Positions 24,634 through 31,465 of a stretch of 42,380 nt of DNA are shown piece by piece. Positions within the stretch are counted from its first letter, which is position 1, and every line of letters starts with the position of its first letter. Source of the stretch: JANWHF01 sp036276235 (GTDB lineage Bacteria; Planctomycetota; Phycisphaerae; Tepidisphaerales; Tepidisphaeraceae); contig DATBDZ010000019.1 of the NCBI GenBank assembly GCA_036276235.1, forward strand, positions 1 through 42,380, in the 5' to 3' direction. A program made the position numbers and the translations under genes. A model generated the notes under the pieces. That model worked only from the letters and a program-made list of their open reading frames with translations. It made no database searches and was not told the DNA's origin.

Positions 24634-25176
24634 ATGGGCATGATGCGATTTGCGCTTTTCTTCCCCGAGTTGGCGATTGAGGAGACTCGGTGCGTCACGA
24701 CCAGCCCTGCAATGATGGAAGGCAGCCGCGTTGTTTTGCCGGCAGACGACTATGGTCTGGACGAATGGTATTGTGTCGATCCTGATTGTGATTGCCGCCG
24801 GGTCCTGTTCAATATTCTTGCCGGACCTGCCCAGACACACGTGGCCACGATCAGTCATGGCTTTGAGCCGCCCGACGATTCGATTCAGCCGCCGGAACAA
24901 ACGTTCCTCGACGAGTTCAACAAGCAGTCCCAATGGTCGGCGGCGCTGCTGGCGGTGGTTGAAGGCGTCGTCCTGGCCGACCCGGCATACTGCCAGCGAC
25001 TGGAACGCCACTACCATCTGGTCAAGGCGGCGGTGAAGGACCCCGCGCATCCCTGCCAGGAGTTGATCAGGCAGAGCTACTTGAATCGGGATCACGACGC
25101 GAACGGGGTGTTGTCTCCCATACGCCGCTCGCCGATTCCGCCGCCGCCACGACGCGGCAAACGCAAATGGCGGTGA
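24634..25176 (+). CDS. Hypothetical protein with Cys-rich motif (180 aa)
   Basis: MGMMRFALFFPELAIEETRC leads to EWYCVDPDCDCRRVLFNILA, a C-x5-C-x-C cluster that could bind a metal. A helical middle (FLDEFNKQSQWSAALLAVVE, LERHYHLVKAAV) and a basic proline-rich tail (PPPPRRGKRKWR) follow. I know similar planctomycete proteins by feel but no function. The start is placed at 24634 because the longer frame runs through the cyclophilin remnant. It sits between that remnant and a ParD/ParE pair. Confidence 0.6.
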   Translation: MGMMRFALFFPELAIEETRCVTTSPAMMEGSRVVLPADDYGLDEWYCVDPDCDCRRVLFNILAGPAQTHVATISHGFEPPDDSIQPPEQTFLDEFNKQSQWSAALLAVVEGVVLADPAYCQRLERHYHLVKAAVKDPAHPCQELIRQSYLNRDHDANGVLSPIRRSPIPPPPRRGKRKWR

Positions 25177-25256
25177 TAGTCAATGAATCCGCAACGGCGT
25201 CCCGAGATATCTCGGCTTGCGGCTGATGGCTTTACTGCGACGTGCGGACGGGCTTG

Positions 25257-25265
25257 TGATATAAT
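25257..25265 (+). promoter_or_regulatory. Extended -10 promoter of parDE
   Basis: TGATATAAT is a perfect extended -10 (TG-n-TATAAT), 27 bp before the antitoxin start. A -35 is not needed with this element and none is well placed. Confidence 0.65.
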
Positions 25266-25292
25266 GCGCGTAACCACATTGCGGAGAGCACT

Positions 25293-25556
25293 ATGCCGGT
25301 TGACCTTCAGCCTGATACGCTGCGACGGATTGAGGATCGGGTGGGAGCGGGCCATTACGGGTCGGCGGACGCGGTGGTCCGTGCCGGGCTTGACCTGCTT
25401 GAACAGCGCGAGCGCCAGCGTCAAAGTGATATTCAGGCGGTGCGTCAGAAAATCGACTTGGGCATACGAGAGTTCGAGCGCGGCGAAGGTTTTGATGGAG
25501 AGCAGGCCTTCGAAGAATTGCTCGCGTCGCTCAATGAAGACGGTAGCCAACCGTGA
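25293..25556 (+). CDS. ParD-like (ribbon-helix-helix) antitoxin
   Basis: 87 aa. MPVDLQPDTLRRIEDRVGAG, then HYGSADAVVRAGLDLLEQRE, is the ribbon-helix-helix DNA-binding part of ParD-type antitoxins (S-A-D-A-V-V-R-A is the typical helix). The acidic C-terminus (DLGIREFERGEGFDGEQAFE) is the toxin-binding arm. It overlaps the ParE gene by 4 bp (GTGA) and probably represses the extended -10 promoter just upstream. Confidence 0.88.
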   Translation: MPVDLQPDTLRRIEDRVGAGHYGSADAVVRAGLDLLEQRERQRQSDIQAVRQKIDLGIREFERGEGFDGEQAFEELLASLNEDGSQP

Positions 25557-25855
25557 CAACTTACCGGTTGTCGCGCGCGGCAAAGGAAGATCTCGCCGAG
25601 ATTACCGAATATCTTCGGAGACGCGGCAGCCCGCGCGTCGCGGGAAAGGTTTTACGCGCCTTGCGCGAGGCAATGCGCCGCGTAGCGCAGTCACCAGGCA
25701 TTGGCCATGTACGCTTGGACCTCGCCAATGAATCGGTGCGCTTCTATCGGGTCTACGACTATTTCGTTATTTACATCCATGATTCCAAACCGCTTTGGAT
25801 CGCAAGGGTGCTCCATGGAGCACGCGACCTGAGGAACCTTCTGACCGACCTTTAG
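25553..25855 (+). CDS. ParE/RelE-superfamily toxin
   Basis: 100 aa, the usual length. MTTYRLSRAAKEDLAEITEY with LRRRGSP is the N-terminal strand and helical pair, ESVRFYRVYDYFVIYIHD the beta-sheet, and IARVLHGARDLRNLL the closing strand with the R-x-x-H-G-x-R-D ending characteristic of ParE. ParE toxins poison DNA gyrase; the related RelE cleaves mRNA. The ParD partner favours ParE. The start is GTG, overlapping the antitoxin stop. Confidence 0.9.
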   Translation: MTTYRLSRAAKEDLAEITEYLRRRGSPRVAGKVLRALREAMRRVAQSPGIGHVRLDLANESVRFYRVYDYFVIYIHDSKPLWIARVLHGARDLRNLLTDL

Positions 25856-25886
25856 GCGTTTTGTCCACCAGCACCAACACACCGAT

Positions 25887-26498
25887 TCACTTCACGATCG
25901 TCGCCTTCTTGATTCCGTCTAGTTTTGGAAATTTGGCGTTCAGGTAGGCGTTGCCTTCGTTTTCGATGCGGCCCTGATCGGGCGTGCCGCCGTACTCGGC
26001 GTTGATTTTGTCGACCACGTCCATGCCTTCGATGACTTTTCCAAACGGCGAGAATCCTTGTGAATCCAGTCCCTTGTTGTCCTTGAAGTTGATGAAAAGC
26101 TGAGTCGTGCGGGTGTTGGGACCAGCCGTGGCGAAGGTGACAAATCCACGCAAGTTTGATTGCTTAACCTGATCGTCCTCAATGTTGGCGGCCTTCCATT
26201 TGGCGGCGACTTTCGGATCGCCGTTGATCCCAAACTGGACGACGAAGCCCGGAACCACCCGGAAGAATTTGCAATCGTCGTAAAGGCCCGAGCTCACCAG
26301 CTGATAGAACCGGTCGGCCCCGTTGGGCGACCATTCCCGCTTGACCTCGACCACGAACGTTCCACAGGTCGTCTCAAATTTCGCTTTGAACGTGTCGGGA
26401 GCCTTCGGGGGTTTGGCGGCATCGTCTGCGAGGAGATTGAGTGCGAAGACGGTAACAAGCCCGCATGCGACCACGATCGATGCAATTTTGAATTTCAT
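25887..26498 (-). CDS. Cyclophilin-type peptidyl-prolyl isomerase, exported
   Basis: 203 aa. An N-terminal hydrophobic segment (KIASIVVACGLVTVFALNLLA) acts as a signal peptide. The cyclophilin core contains CGTFVVEVKREWSPNGADRF, FFRVVPGFVVQFG (the catalytic Arg-Val-Val-Pro-Gly-Phe strand), GFVTFATAGPNTRTTQLFIN and GFSPFGKVIEGMDVVDKI. It should speed proline isomerisation of proteins outside the cytoplasm. An ATG 26 codons earlier exists, but the start at 26498 gives a standard signal peptide. A decayed copy of its last codons lies at 24504-24605. Confidence 0.92.
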   Translation of the reverse strand: MKFKIASIVVACGLVTVFALNLLADDAAKPPKAPDTFKAKFETTCGTFVVEVKREWSPNGADRFYQLVSSGLYDDCKFFRVVPGFVVQFGINGDPKVAAKWKAANIEDDQVKQSNLRGFVTFATAGPNTRTTQLFINFKDNKGLDSQGFSPFGKVIEGMDVVDKINAEYGGTPDQGRIENEGNAYLNAKFPKLDGIKKATIVK

Positions 26499-26611
26499 GT
26501 TCGCGTACGATACCGGCGAGCGGGGATTGCTCAAAGGCCTTCCGTCCGGGATTGGCGAATGACCCGCATTCTTCATTCTTCGCTTGGATCGCCTGGGGTA
26601 GAGTTGATCGG

Positions 26612-27028
26612 ATGTCGAACGAAGCGGGCGCGATTGAATTATCGGAGAAGAAGCTTCGCGAGCTGTCGGAGGTATTGCAGGGGTCCGACCCGACCGGCCG
26701 CCGAGCGGCGCTGCGCGTGCCAGTGGAGGGGTTTGTGACGATCCAGCCGCTTGGCCACGGCGTGCCCGCGATCCGCGTCGGCGTGTACGACCTCTCGCGG
26801 ACGGGCATTGCGCTGGTCGCTCCGCAGCCGATCCCGGCCGGCGGGCAGTTCAATGTGCTCTTCGTCCGCGAAGCCGGTCCGCCGATCGAGGTCCTCTGCA
26901 CGGCACGACACTCACGCCAACAAGGGGAGGCGTACATCACCGGGGCGGAGTTCGGTGTGTCGTGGCTGTCCGTCCTGGGCGCCGCCGTCGCGCCGCCGCG
27001 GGCGCGACCGGCCTTGGACCATTTGTAG
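26612..27028 (+). CDS. PilZ-domain protein
   Basis: 138 aa. After an N-terminal helix (ELSEKKLRELSEVLQG) the PilZ core shows RRAALRVPVEGF with the R-x3-R motif and VYDLSRTGIALVA with D-x-S-x-x-G, so c-di-GMP binding is expected. AEFGVSWLS closes the barrel. It is divergent from the cyclophilin gene with 113 bp between starts. Its stop lies directly at the edge of a three-unit palindromic repeat. Confidence 0.85.
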   Translation: MSNEAGAIELSEKKLRELSEVLQGSDPTGRRAALRVPVEGFVTIQPLGHGVPAIRVGVYDLSRTGIALVAPQPIPAGGQFNVLFVREAGPPIEVLCTARHSRQQGEAYITGAEFGVSWLSVLGAAVAPPRARPALDHL

Positions 27029-27287
27029 GGGCGAACCTTGTGTTCGCCCTGCGTCGTTCGCGCGACCGGGGGAGGGCGAACACAAGGTTCGGCCCTACGG
27101 GGTAAACGCAATATCTTCGCGGTGAATCTCGTGTTCACCCGTCCGTCGCTCGCGCGACCGGGGAGGGCGAACACGAGGTTCGCCCCTACGGGGCAAACGC
27201 GATATCCCAAGGGTGAAACCTTGTGTTCGCCCTGCGTCCCTCGTGCGACACGCGGAGGGCGAACACGAGGTTCGCCCCTACAGGGCG
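27027..27287. repeat. Array of three GTTCGCC-type palindromic units
   Basis: Three successive units of about 80-95 bp each have arms of the type GGGGCGAACCTTGTGTTCGC and GGCGAACACAAGGTTCGGCC, with a loop such as CTGCGTCGTTCGCGCGACCG. The first two end in GGG(G/C)TAAACGC- or CAAACGC-ATATC. The third unit ends in CGCCCCTACAGGGCGC, which also forms the end of the HD gene. Confidence 0.85.
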
Positions 27288-28549
27288 CGCTCCGCCACTT
27301 CCTTCCACTGCTCGGCGACGTGCAGTCTTCGGAACATCAGTTGACGATTGAGCGCCTGCGGTATTGGGGATAATGACGCGAACGGAATCAATCGCCCCGC
27401 CGGGTTGCGGATCAGGATCTCGGCGTTTTCTGCGCATTTCTCGGGGACGAATGTTTCATAGGCGCTGTCGGATGGCTCGTCGTAAAACAGGGCATAGGCC
27501 GGATCGCCGCCGGCTTGGCGGATGGCTTCCTGCACTTTTACGTTGATCGCTAGCGCATCTGATTCGCATAGATGGGACAGATCGACCGTCTTGAACAGCC
27601 GCCGATGGAGCAGACCGTCGCAAAGGGCAGCCAGCGGCTGATCGTCGGACTTGGTCCAGACCTTGAAGCAGTGCATCACTGACACATCGTCCAGATCGAC
27701 AAAGTCTTCGATCGAAAGCCGTTGCCCCAGCAGCGCGCGGCTCACGTTATGATCGCGCGGCGGCCAGGGGAGCCGATCCTGCACGGCCAAACGCCGCGCC
27801 CGTTGCAGCGCGAGCTTCACCATCCCCTCGGCGGCCCGCACCACCTTGTGGAAATAAACGTTGCGATACATGTGATATCGCGATTGCAGATACGCCTCGA
27901 TGGCGCTGACGCCTTTCCACGTCACCGCTAGGCGGCCGGTGGCATCGTCGATCGTCAGCGAATGCAGCAGCCAGCTCAGGTCGTAATCTCCATAGCGGCT
28001 GCCGGTCATCAAATTATCGCGCAGCAGATAATCGAGCCGGTCGGCGTCGAGCTGGCTGGCGAGGATGTCACAGAAGAGCGGCCGCGCGTTGTTGCCTTCC
28101 AGAAATTCGCCGACGCGGGTTGGGAGGGATGGATCATGTTCGGCAAGGATCTGATGAACCTCGCTGGTCGGGTCGCGGATGATGCGTTGCGTCAGCTTCT
28201 CATGCTCGATACCGCTCAGGCGCTCAAAGACATGGCTGAAAGGCCCATGCCCCAGATCATGCAGCAGCGAAGCCGCCAGACAGGCGATCTCGTCGGCTTC
28301 GTCGATCGGAATGGCTCGCCGCAATTGCTCGATCATCTTCCGAGCCGTCTCCATGACGCCCAGGCTATGGCTATAGCGCGAATGATCGGCCCCAGGATAA
28401 GCCAGGCTCGCCAGCCCAAGCTGGCGCACCCGCCGCAAGCGCTGCACCTCGGCGGCCCCAAGCAACCGGAACAACAGCGCATCCCCGGCGCGTTCCATGC
28501 GGAACGCGATGACATCATGAACGGGGTCGCGGATGATTTTTTCTGCCAT
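27278..28549 (-). CDS. HD-superfamily phosphohydrolase (dNTPase-like)
   Basis: 423 aa, COG1078-type. The metal site is complete: His61 in RYSHSLGVMETA, His97-Asp98 in SLLHDLGHGPFSHVFE, and the downstream Asp in LDADRLDYLLRD. IRDPVHDVIAF at the N-terminus and YHMYRNVYFHKVVRAAEGM in the helical part are family hallmarks. SAMHD1-related members hydrolyse dNTPs; some act in nucleotide balance or phage defence. No operon partner is seen. Its last two codons and stop lie in the third unit of the palindromic repeat array, so the C-terminus may have been reshaped by the repeat. Confidence 0.9.
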   Translation of the reverse strand: MAEKIIRDPVHDVIAFRMERAGDALLFRLLGAAEVQRLRRVRQLGLASLAYPGADHSRYSHSLGVMETARKMIEQLRRAIPIDEADEIACLAASLLHDLGHGPFSHVFERLSGIEHEKLTQRIIRDPTSEVHQILAEHDPSLPTRVGEFLEGNNARPLFCDILASQLDADRLDYLLRDNLMTGSRYGDYDLSWLLHSLTIDDATGRLAVTWKGVSAIEAYLQSRYHMYRNVYFHKVVRAAEGMVKLALQRARRLAVQDRLPWPPRDHNVSRALLGQRLSIEDFVDLDDVSVMHCFKVWTKSDDQPLAALCDGLLHRRLFKTVDLSHLCESDALAINVKVQEAIRQAGGDPAYALFYDEPSDSAYETFVPEKCAENAEILIRNPAGRLIPFASLSPIPQALNRQLMFRRLHVAEQWKEVAERAL

Positions 28550-28557
28550 GGGAGCGG

Positions 28558-28612
28558 AAGAAGTTGTCAGTTGCCGGAAAAAGTTGTCAGTTGCCAGTTG
28601 TCAGTTGTCAGT
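28558..28612. repeat. GTTGTCAGTTGCC short repeats
   Basis: GAAGTTGTCAGTTGCC is followed by AAGTTGTCAGTTGCCAGTTG with TCAGTTGTCAGTG, a compact direct-repeat cluster before the cupredoxin gene. TTCTGCCTTCTGCCTTCTG follows at about 28635. Confidence 0.75.
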
Positions 28613-28692
28613 GAAAGCAAACAAACCACGTTTCTGCCTTCTGCCTTCTGATGCACGATGTTATGATACAGAAGCTCGCCGAAGGGAATTGC

Positions 28693-29028
28693 ATGCGCAA
28701 TTATTTAGTTCTGGTTATGGCGATCGCTTTGCCGCTGCTGATTGGCGCGGACAAGCCGAGTGATAAATCCAAGCCGCAGCGGCTGGAAGTCTCGATCACC
28801 AACCTGCAATTCAAGCCGGCGACACTAAAAATCCACGTCGGCGACACCGTCGTCTGGACCAACAACGACGATCGCGACCATACCGTCGTCGCGACGAAGA
28901 ACGGCCCCTTCAAATCCGACAATCTCAAAGCCGGCCAAACCTTTGAATTCATCTTTCCGAAGGCGGGTAAATTCCCTTATGGATGCAGTTACCATCCAAG
29001 GATGAAAGGCGAGATAGACGTTGAATGA
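28693..29028 (+). CDS. Cupredoxin (plastocyanin/amicyanin-like), exported
   Basis: 111 aa. A signal peptide (MRNYLVLVMAIALPLLIGAD) precedes one blue-copper domain. The first copper His is in NDDRDHTVVA; the others are in the loop PYGCSYHPRMKG, giving Cys, His and Met in the pattern C-x2-H-x2-M as in amicyanin and pseudoazurin. It should carry electrons in the periplasm. The start at 28693 has GAAGGG 8 bp upstream. The stop overlaps the next gene by 4 bp (ATGA). The nearby c-type cytochromes of the window are possible partners, though this is inference. Confidence 0.9.
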   Translation: MRNYLVLVMAIALPLLIGADKPSDKSKPQRLEVSITNLQFKPATLKIHVGDTVVWTNNDDRDHTVVATKNGPFKSDNLKAGQTFEFIFPKAGKFPYGCSYHPRMKGEIDVE

Positions 29029-29549
29029 CCCAGTCACGCCGGAAAACTCGCTTGGGCAAGCTTTTCGTCCTGGTCGTCATCGGAGTCGGAATTGTATTCG
29101 CGTCTCTGTTCCTCTGGCATCGATTCGAGAATTGGAAGGCATTTCGTGCGCTATCTGGTGCTGATCAATATGAGGTCCTTTCGCTCGACCCGTATTTCGT
29201 TTCTTTAAGTCCTCGACCAGAATCCGTCCAGTCTTTCCATGGTCGTGCAATCCTTGGAGAGTTGAAAGCGCCGGACAATTCAGTGCGTCAGAAATTGAGT
29301 GAAGCGCTCAGGTCTGGCGTTAATGCGAGCGATGGAAGAATGAAGGCGTGCTTTAACCCACGCCACGGCATCCGAGTTACTCATTCGGGCGTTGTGACCG
29401 ATTACGTCGTCTGTTTCGAGTGCCTGCAGATTGAAGTCTGGCGCAATGACAAAATGGTCGCGCACATGCTCACAAATAGTTCACCCGAGCCGCTTTTTGA
29501 TGCGATTCTGCGAGAAGCGGGTGTCCCTCTGGCCCCGAAAACGCCGTAA
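29025..29549 (+). CDS. Membrane-anchored hypothetical coupled to cupredoxin (174 aa)
   Basis: One transmembrane helix (about 12-31, GKLFVLVVIGVGIVFASLFL) and an external domain. The core CFNPRHGIRVTHSGVVTDYV continues with VCFECLQIEVW, with three cysteines of which two form C-F-E-C. I have the impression of a widespread family with the order F-x-P-R-H-G-I-R then D-x-x-x-C-F-x-C, but I know no function. Translation is coupled to the cupredoxin gene by ATGA overlap. Confidence 0.7.
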   Translation: MTQSRRKTRLGKLFVLVVIGVGIVFASLFLWHRFENWKAFRALSGADQYEVLSLDPYFVSLSPRPESVQSFHGRAILGELKAPDNSVRQKLSEALRSGVNASDGRMKACFNPRHGIRVTHSGVVTDYVVCFECLQIEVWRNDKMVAHMLTNSSPEPLFDAILREAGVPLAPKTP

Positions 29550-29560
29550 CTTTTGTTTTC

Positions 29561-29629
29561 GTAGGGTGTGCTTTAGCACACGCGGCTCGACCGTCGAGCG
29601 GTTTCCGCGTGCGCTAAAGCGCACCCTAC
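29561..29629. repeat. GTAGGGTG...CACCCTAC palindrome
   Basis: GTAGGGTGTGCTTTAGCACA with CGCGG is mirrored by CCGCGTGCGCTAAAGCGCAC with CCTAC; inside is a small CTCGAC/GTCGAG hairpin. It follows the stop of the preceding gene by 11 bp and may terminate transcription. Confidence 0.88.
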
Positions 29630-29679
29630 TGGGCTTTACCCTTCGTGCCTTCGTCCCTCCGTCCCTCTCTTCTAGCGAT

Positions 29680-29707
29680 TTGACCCCCCGCCCGAAACGA
29701 CTATCAT
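29680..29707 (+). promoter_or_regulatory. Promoter of the cimA leader
   Basis: TTGACC (29680-29685), 16 bp, TATCAT (29702-29707): five of six matches to each sigma70 consensus. The start of transcription is expected at about 29713-29715, only a few bases before the leader ATG at 29718. Confidence 0.65.
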
Positions 29708-29717
29708 TCGACTTCAA

Positions 29718-29777
29718 ATGCAACCGACTTACACGATTGACGCCCCGGCGATTATTATCCCACGAAAACGTGGGTAG
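29718..29777 (+). CDS. Ile-rich leader peptide of cimA
   Basis: A 19-codon reading frame, MQPTYTIDAPAIIIPRKRG, with Ile at codon 7 and at codons 12, 13 and 14 (ATT ATT ATC at 29751-29759). The Ile run ends exactly where the first hairpin arm begins. There is no ribosome site; the promoter position suggests a nearly leaderless start. Stalling at Ile codons when charged tRNA-Ile is scarce would cover 29759-29764. The peptide itself needs no function. Shortness makes coding statistics useless; the case rests on position and on the hairpins downstream. Confidence 0.6.
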   Translation: MQPTYTIDAPAIIIPRKRG

Positions 29778-29841
29778 GGCACAGCAGTCTGTCGTCAGTG
29801 AAGTCTTCCAGCCCTGCCCGTCGGCAGGGCGTTTTCGTTTT
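29759..29841 (+). promoter_or_regulatory. cimA leader: Transcription attenuator of cimA
   Basis: Four segments: 1, CCCACG (29759-29764); 2, CGTGGGTAGGGC (29769-29780); 3, GCCCTGCCCG (29811-29820); 4, GGCAGGGC (29823-29830). Segment 1 pairs with 2 (6 bp, loop AAAA). Segment 2 also pairs with 3 (29771-29780 with 29811-29820, ten pairs, two of them G-U). Segment 3 pairs with 4 (8 bp, loop CGTC) and is followed by TTTTCGTTTT. 1:2 plus 3:4 stops transcription; 2:3 allows read-through. Confidence 0.65.
29811..29841 (+). terminator. Intrinsic terminator in the cimA 5' leader
   Basis: GCCCTGCC, loop CGTC, GGCAGGGC, then GTTTTCGTTTT. It ends 28 bp before the cimA ATG on the same strand, so it can only be a conditional terminator of cimA or the end of an upstream transcript. 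Confidence 0.75.
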
Positions 29842-29869
29842 AGGGTCTGATCATTTTCAAGGCCGTATC

Positions 29870-31465
29870 ATGAGCCAAACACGCCGCATCGAAATCTACG
29901 ACACCACGCTTCGCGATGGCACCCAGGGCGAAGGGTTCAACCTCTCGCTCCAGGACAAGCTGATGATCGCGCAGAAGCTCGATGAGCTGGGCGTGGATTA
30001 CATTGAAGGCGGCTTTCCCGGCTCCAACGAAAAAGACCGCGCGTTTTTCCAGGACATCAAGGAGATGTGCCTCAAGACCGCGAAGATCTCCGCATTCGGC
30101 ATGACCCGCCGCCGCGGAGTCAAGGCGGAAGATGATCCGAACATGAAGCTGCTGCTGGATGCGCAGACGCCGGTCGTCACGCTGGTCGGCAAAACCAGCG
30201 ATTACCAGGCGCGGGCGGTGCTCAACGTCACGCCCGAGGAAAACCTGGCGATGATCGGCGATTCGGTGAAGCTGATGCGCTCGGCCGGGCGGCAGGTTGT
30301 TTACGACGCCGAGCACTTTTTTGATACGTTTGCCTCCAATCGCGAATACGCCCTGCAGACGCTTCTGGCGGCGCAGGAAGCCGGCGCGTCTGTCCTGTGT
30401 CTTTGCGATACCAACGGCGGCAGCATGCCCGAGCGCGTCGCGGAAGCCGTCGAAACGGTGAAGCGACAAACCGGCGTGAAGATCGGCATTCATACGCACA
30501 ACGATTCGGCGGTGGCGGTCGCCAACGCGCTGGCGGCGGTGAACGCCGGCGCCGATCACGCGCAAGGCACGATCAACGGCGTCGGGGAACGCTGCGGAAA
30601 CATGGATCTCATCGCGCTCATCGCCAACCTGCGGCTCAAATACAAATTGGATTGCCTGCAGCGCGCGGATTCACTCGAACGGCTCACGGAAGTCAGCCGC
30701 TATGTCTACGAAACCGCCAACCTCAATCTTGTTCCCGGCCAGCCGTTCGTCGGCAGCAGCGCCTTCGCCCACAAGGGCGGCATGCACGTGCAGGCGATCG
30801 CCAAGGATGTCAGCACTTACGAACATGTGCCGCCCGAATCGGTCGGCAACAACCGCAAGATTCTGATCAGCGAGCTGTCGGGCGTGAGCAACATCGCCAC
30901 CAAGGCGGGGCAGAAGTTTGATCTGACCAACGACAAGGCCGCCCTTCGCGCGGTGCTGGAGCGCGTCAAGACGATGGAAAACGTCGGCTACCAGTTCGAA
31001 GCCGCCGAGGCGAGCTTTGAACTATTGGTTCGCAAGGAGATCGGCCGCTATCGCAGCTTCTTCGAGTTGGATCACTACCGCGTGACCGTCATCAAGCAGG
31101 CCAAAAGCGAAGCCGTCTCCGAGGCGACGATCAAGCTGAGCGTGGGTGACAAGATCGAGCATTGCGTGGCCGAGGGCGATGGCCCGGTGAACGCGCTGGA
31201 TGGCGCCATCCGCCGCGCGCTCAAGCCCCATTACGCGGCGATCGAGCGCGTGCATCTGATCGACTACAAGGTGCGCGTCATCAACTCAAAAGACGAGACG
31301 GCGGCGAGCGTTCGCGTCGTCATCGAATGCCGCCGCACCGGCCCCGACGGCGCCAAAGAAGTCTTCGGCACGATCGGCGTCAGCCAAAACATCATCGATG
31401 CAAGCTGGCAGGCATTGGTGGATGCGTATGAGTATCACCTGCTGCACGAGACGGCAGAGTCATGA
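29870..31465 (+). CDS. cimA: (R)-citramalate synthase
   Basis: 531 aa, DRE-TIM metallolyase of the CimA group. Condenses pyruvate and acetyl-CoA to citramalate, opening the threonine-independent route to isoleucine. IYDTTLRDGTQGEGF holds the catalytic Arg and metal Asp; ELGVDYIEGGFPGSNEKD and TRRRGVKAEDDPNMKLLLDA are hallmarks of CimA against LeuA. GIHTHNDSAVAVANALAAV supplies the metal His residues, and GTINGVGERCGNMDL the Gly-rich loop. The C-terminal part (about 385-525) is the regulatory LeuA-dimer domain for end-product inhibition. Start at 29870; longer readings would pass through the terminator. The upstream leader suggests attenuation by isoleucine supply. Its 3' end overlaps the convergent WD40 gene by 6 bp. 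Confidence 0.95.
   Translation: MSQTRRIEIYDTTLRDGTQGEGFNLSLQDKLMIAQKLDELGVDYIEGGFPGSNEKDRAFFQDIKEMCLKTAKISAFGMTRRRGVKAEDDPNMKLLLDAQTPVVTLVGKTSDYQARAVLNVTPEENLAMIGDSVKLMRSAGRQVVYDAEHFFDTFASNREYALQTLLAAQEAGASVLCLCDTNGGSMPERVAEAVETVKRQTGVKIGIHTHNDSAVAVANALAAVNAGADHAQGTINGVGERCGNMDLIALIANLRLKYKLDCLQRADSLERLTEVSRYVYETANLNLVPGQPFVGSSAFAHKGGMHVQAIAKDVSTYEHVPPESVGNNRKILISELSGVSNIATKAGQKFDLTNDKAALRAVLERVKTMENVGYQFEAAEASFELLVRKEIGRYRSFFELDHYRVTVIKQAKSEAVSEATIKLSVGDKIEHCVAEGDGPVNALDGAIRRALKPHYAAIERVHLIDYKVRVINSKDETAASVRVVIECRRTGPDGAKEVFGTIGVSQNIIDASWQALVDAYEYHLLHETAES

Noticed and set aside
29798..29869. Longer cimA start 24 codons upstream
   Set aside because: That part of the frame runs through the terminator hairpin and T run and has no homology to the enzyme; the MSQTRRIEIYDTTLRDG start is typical.
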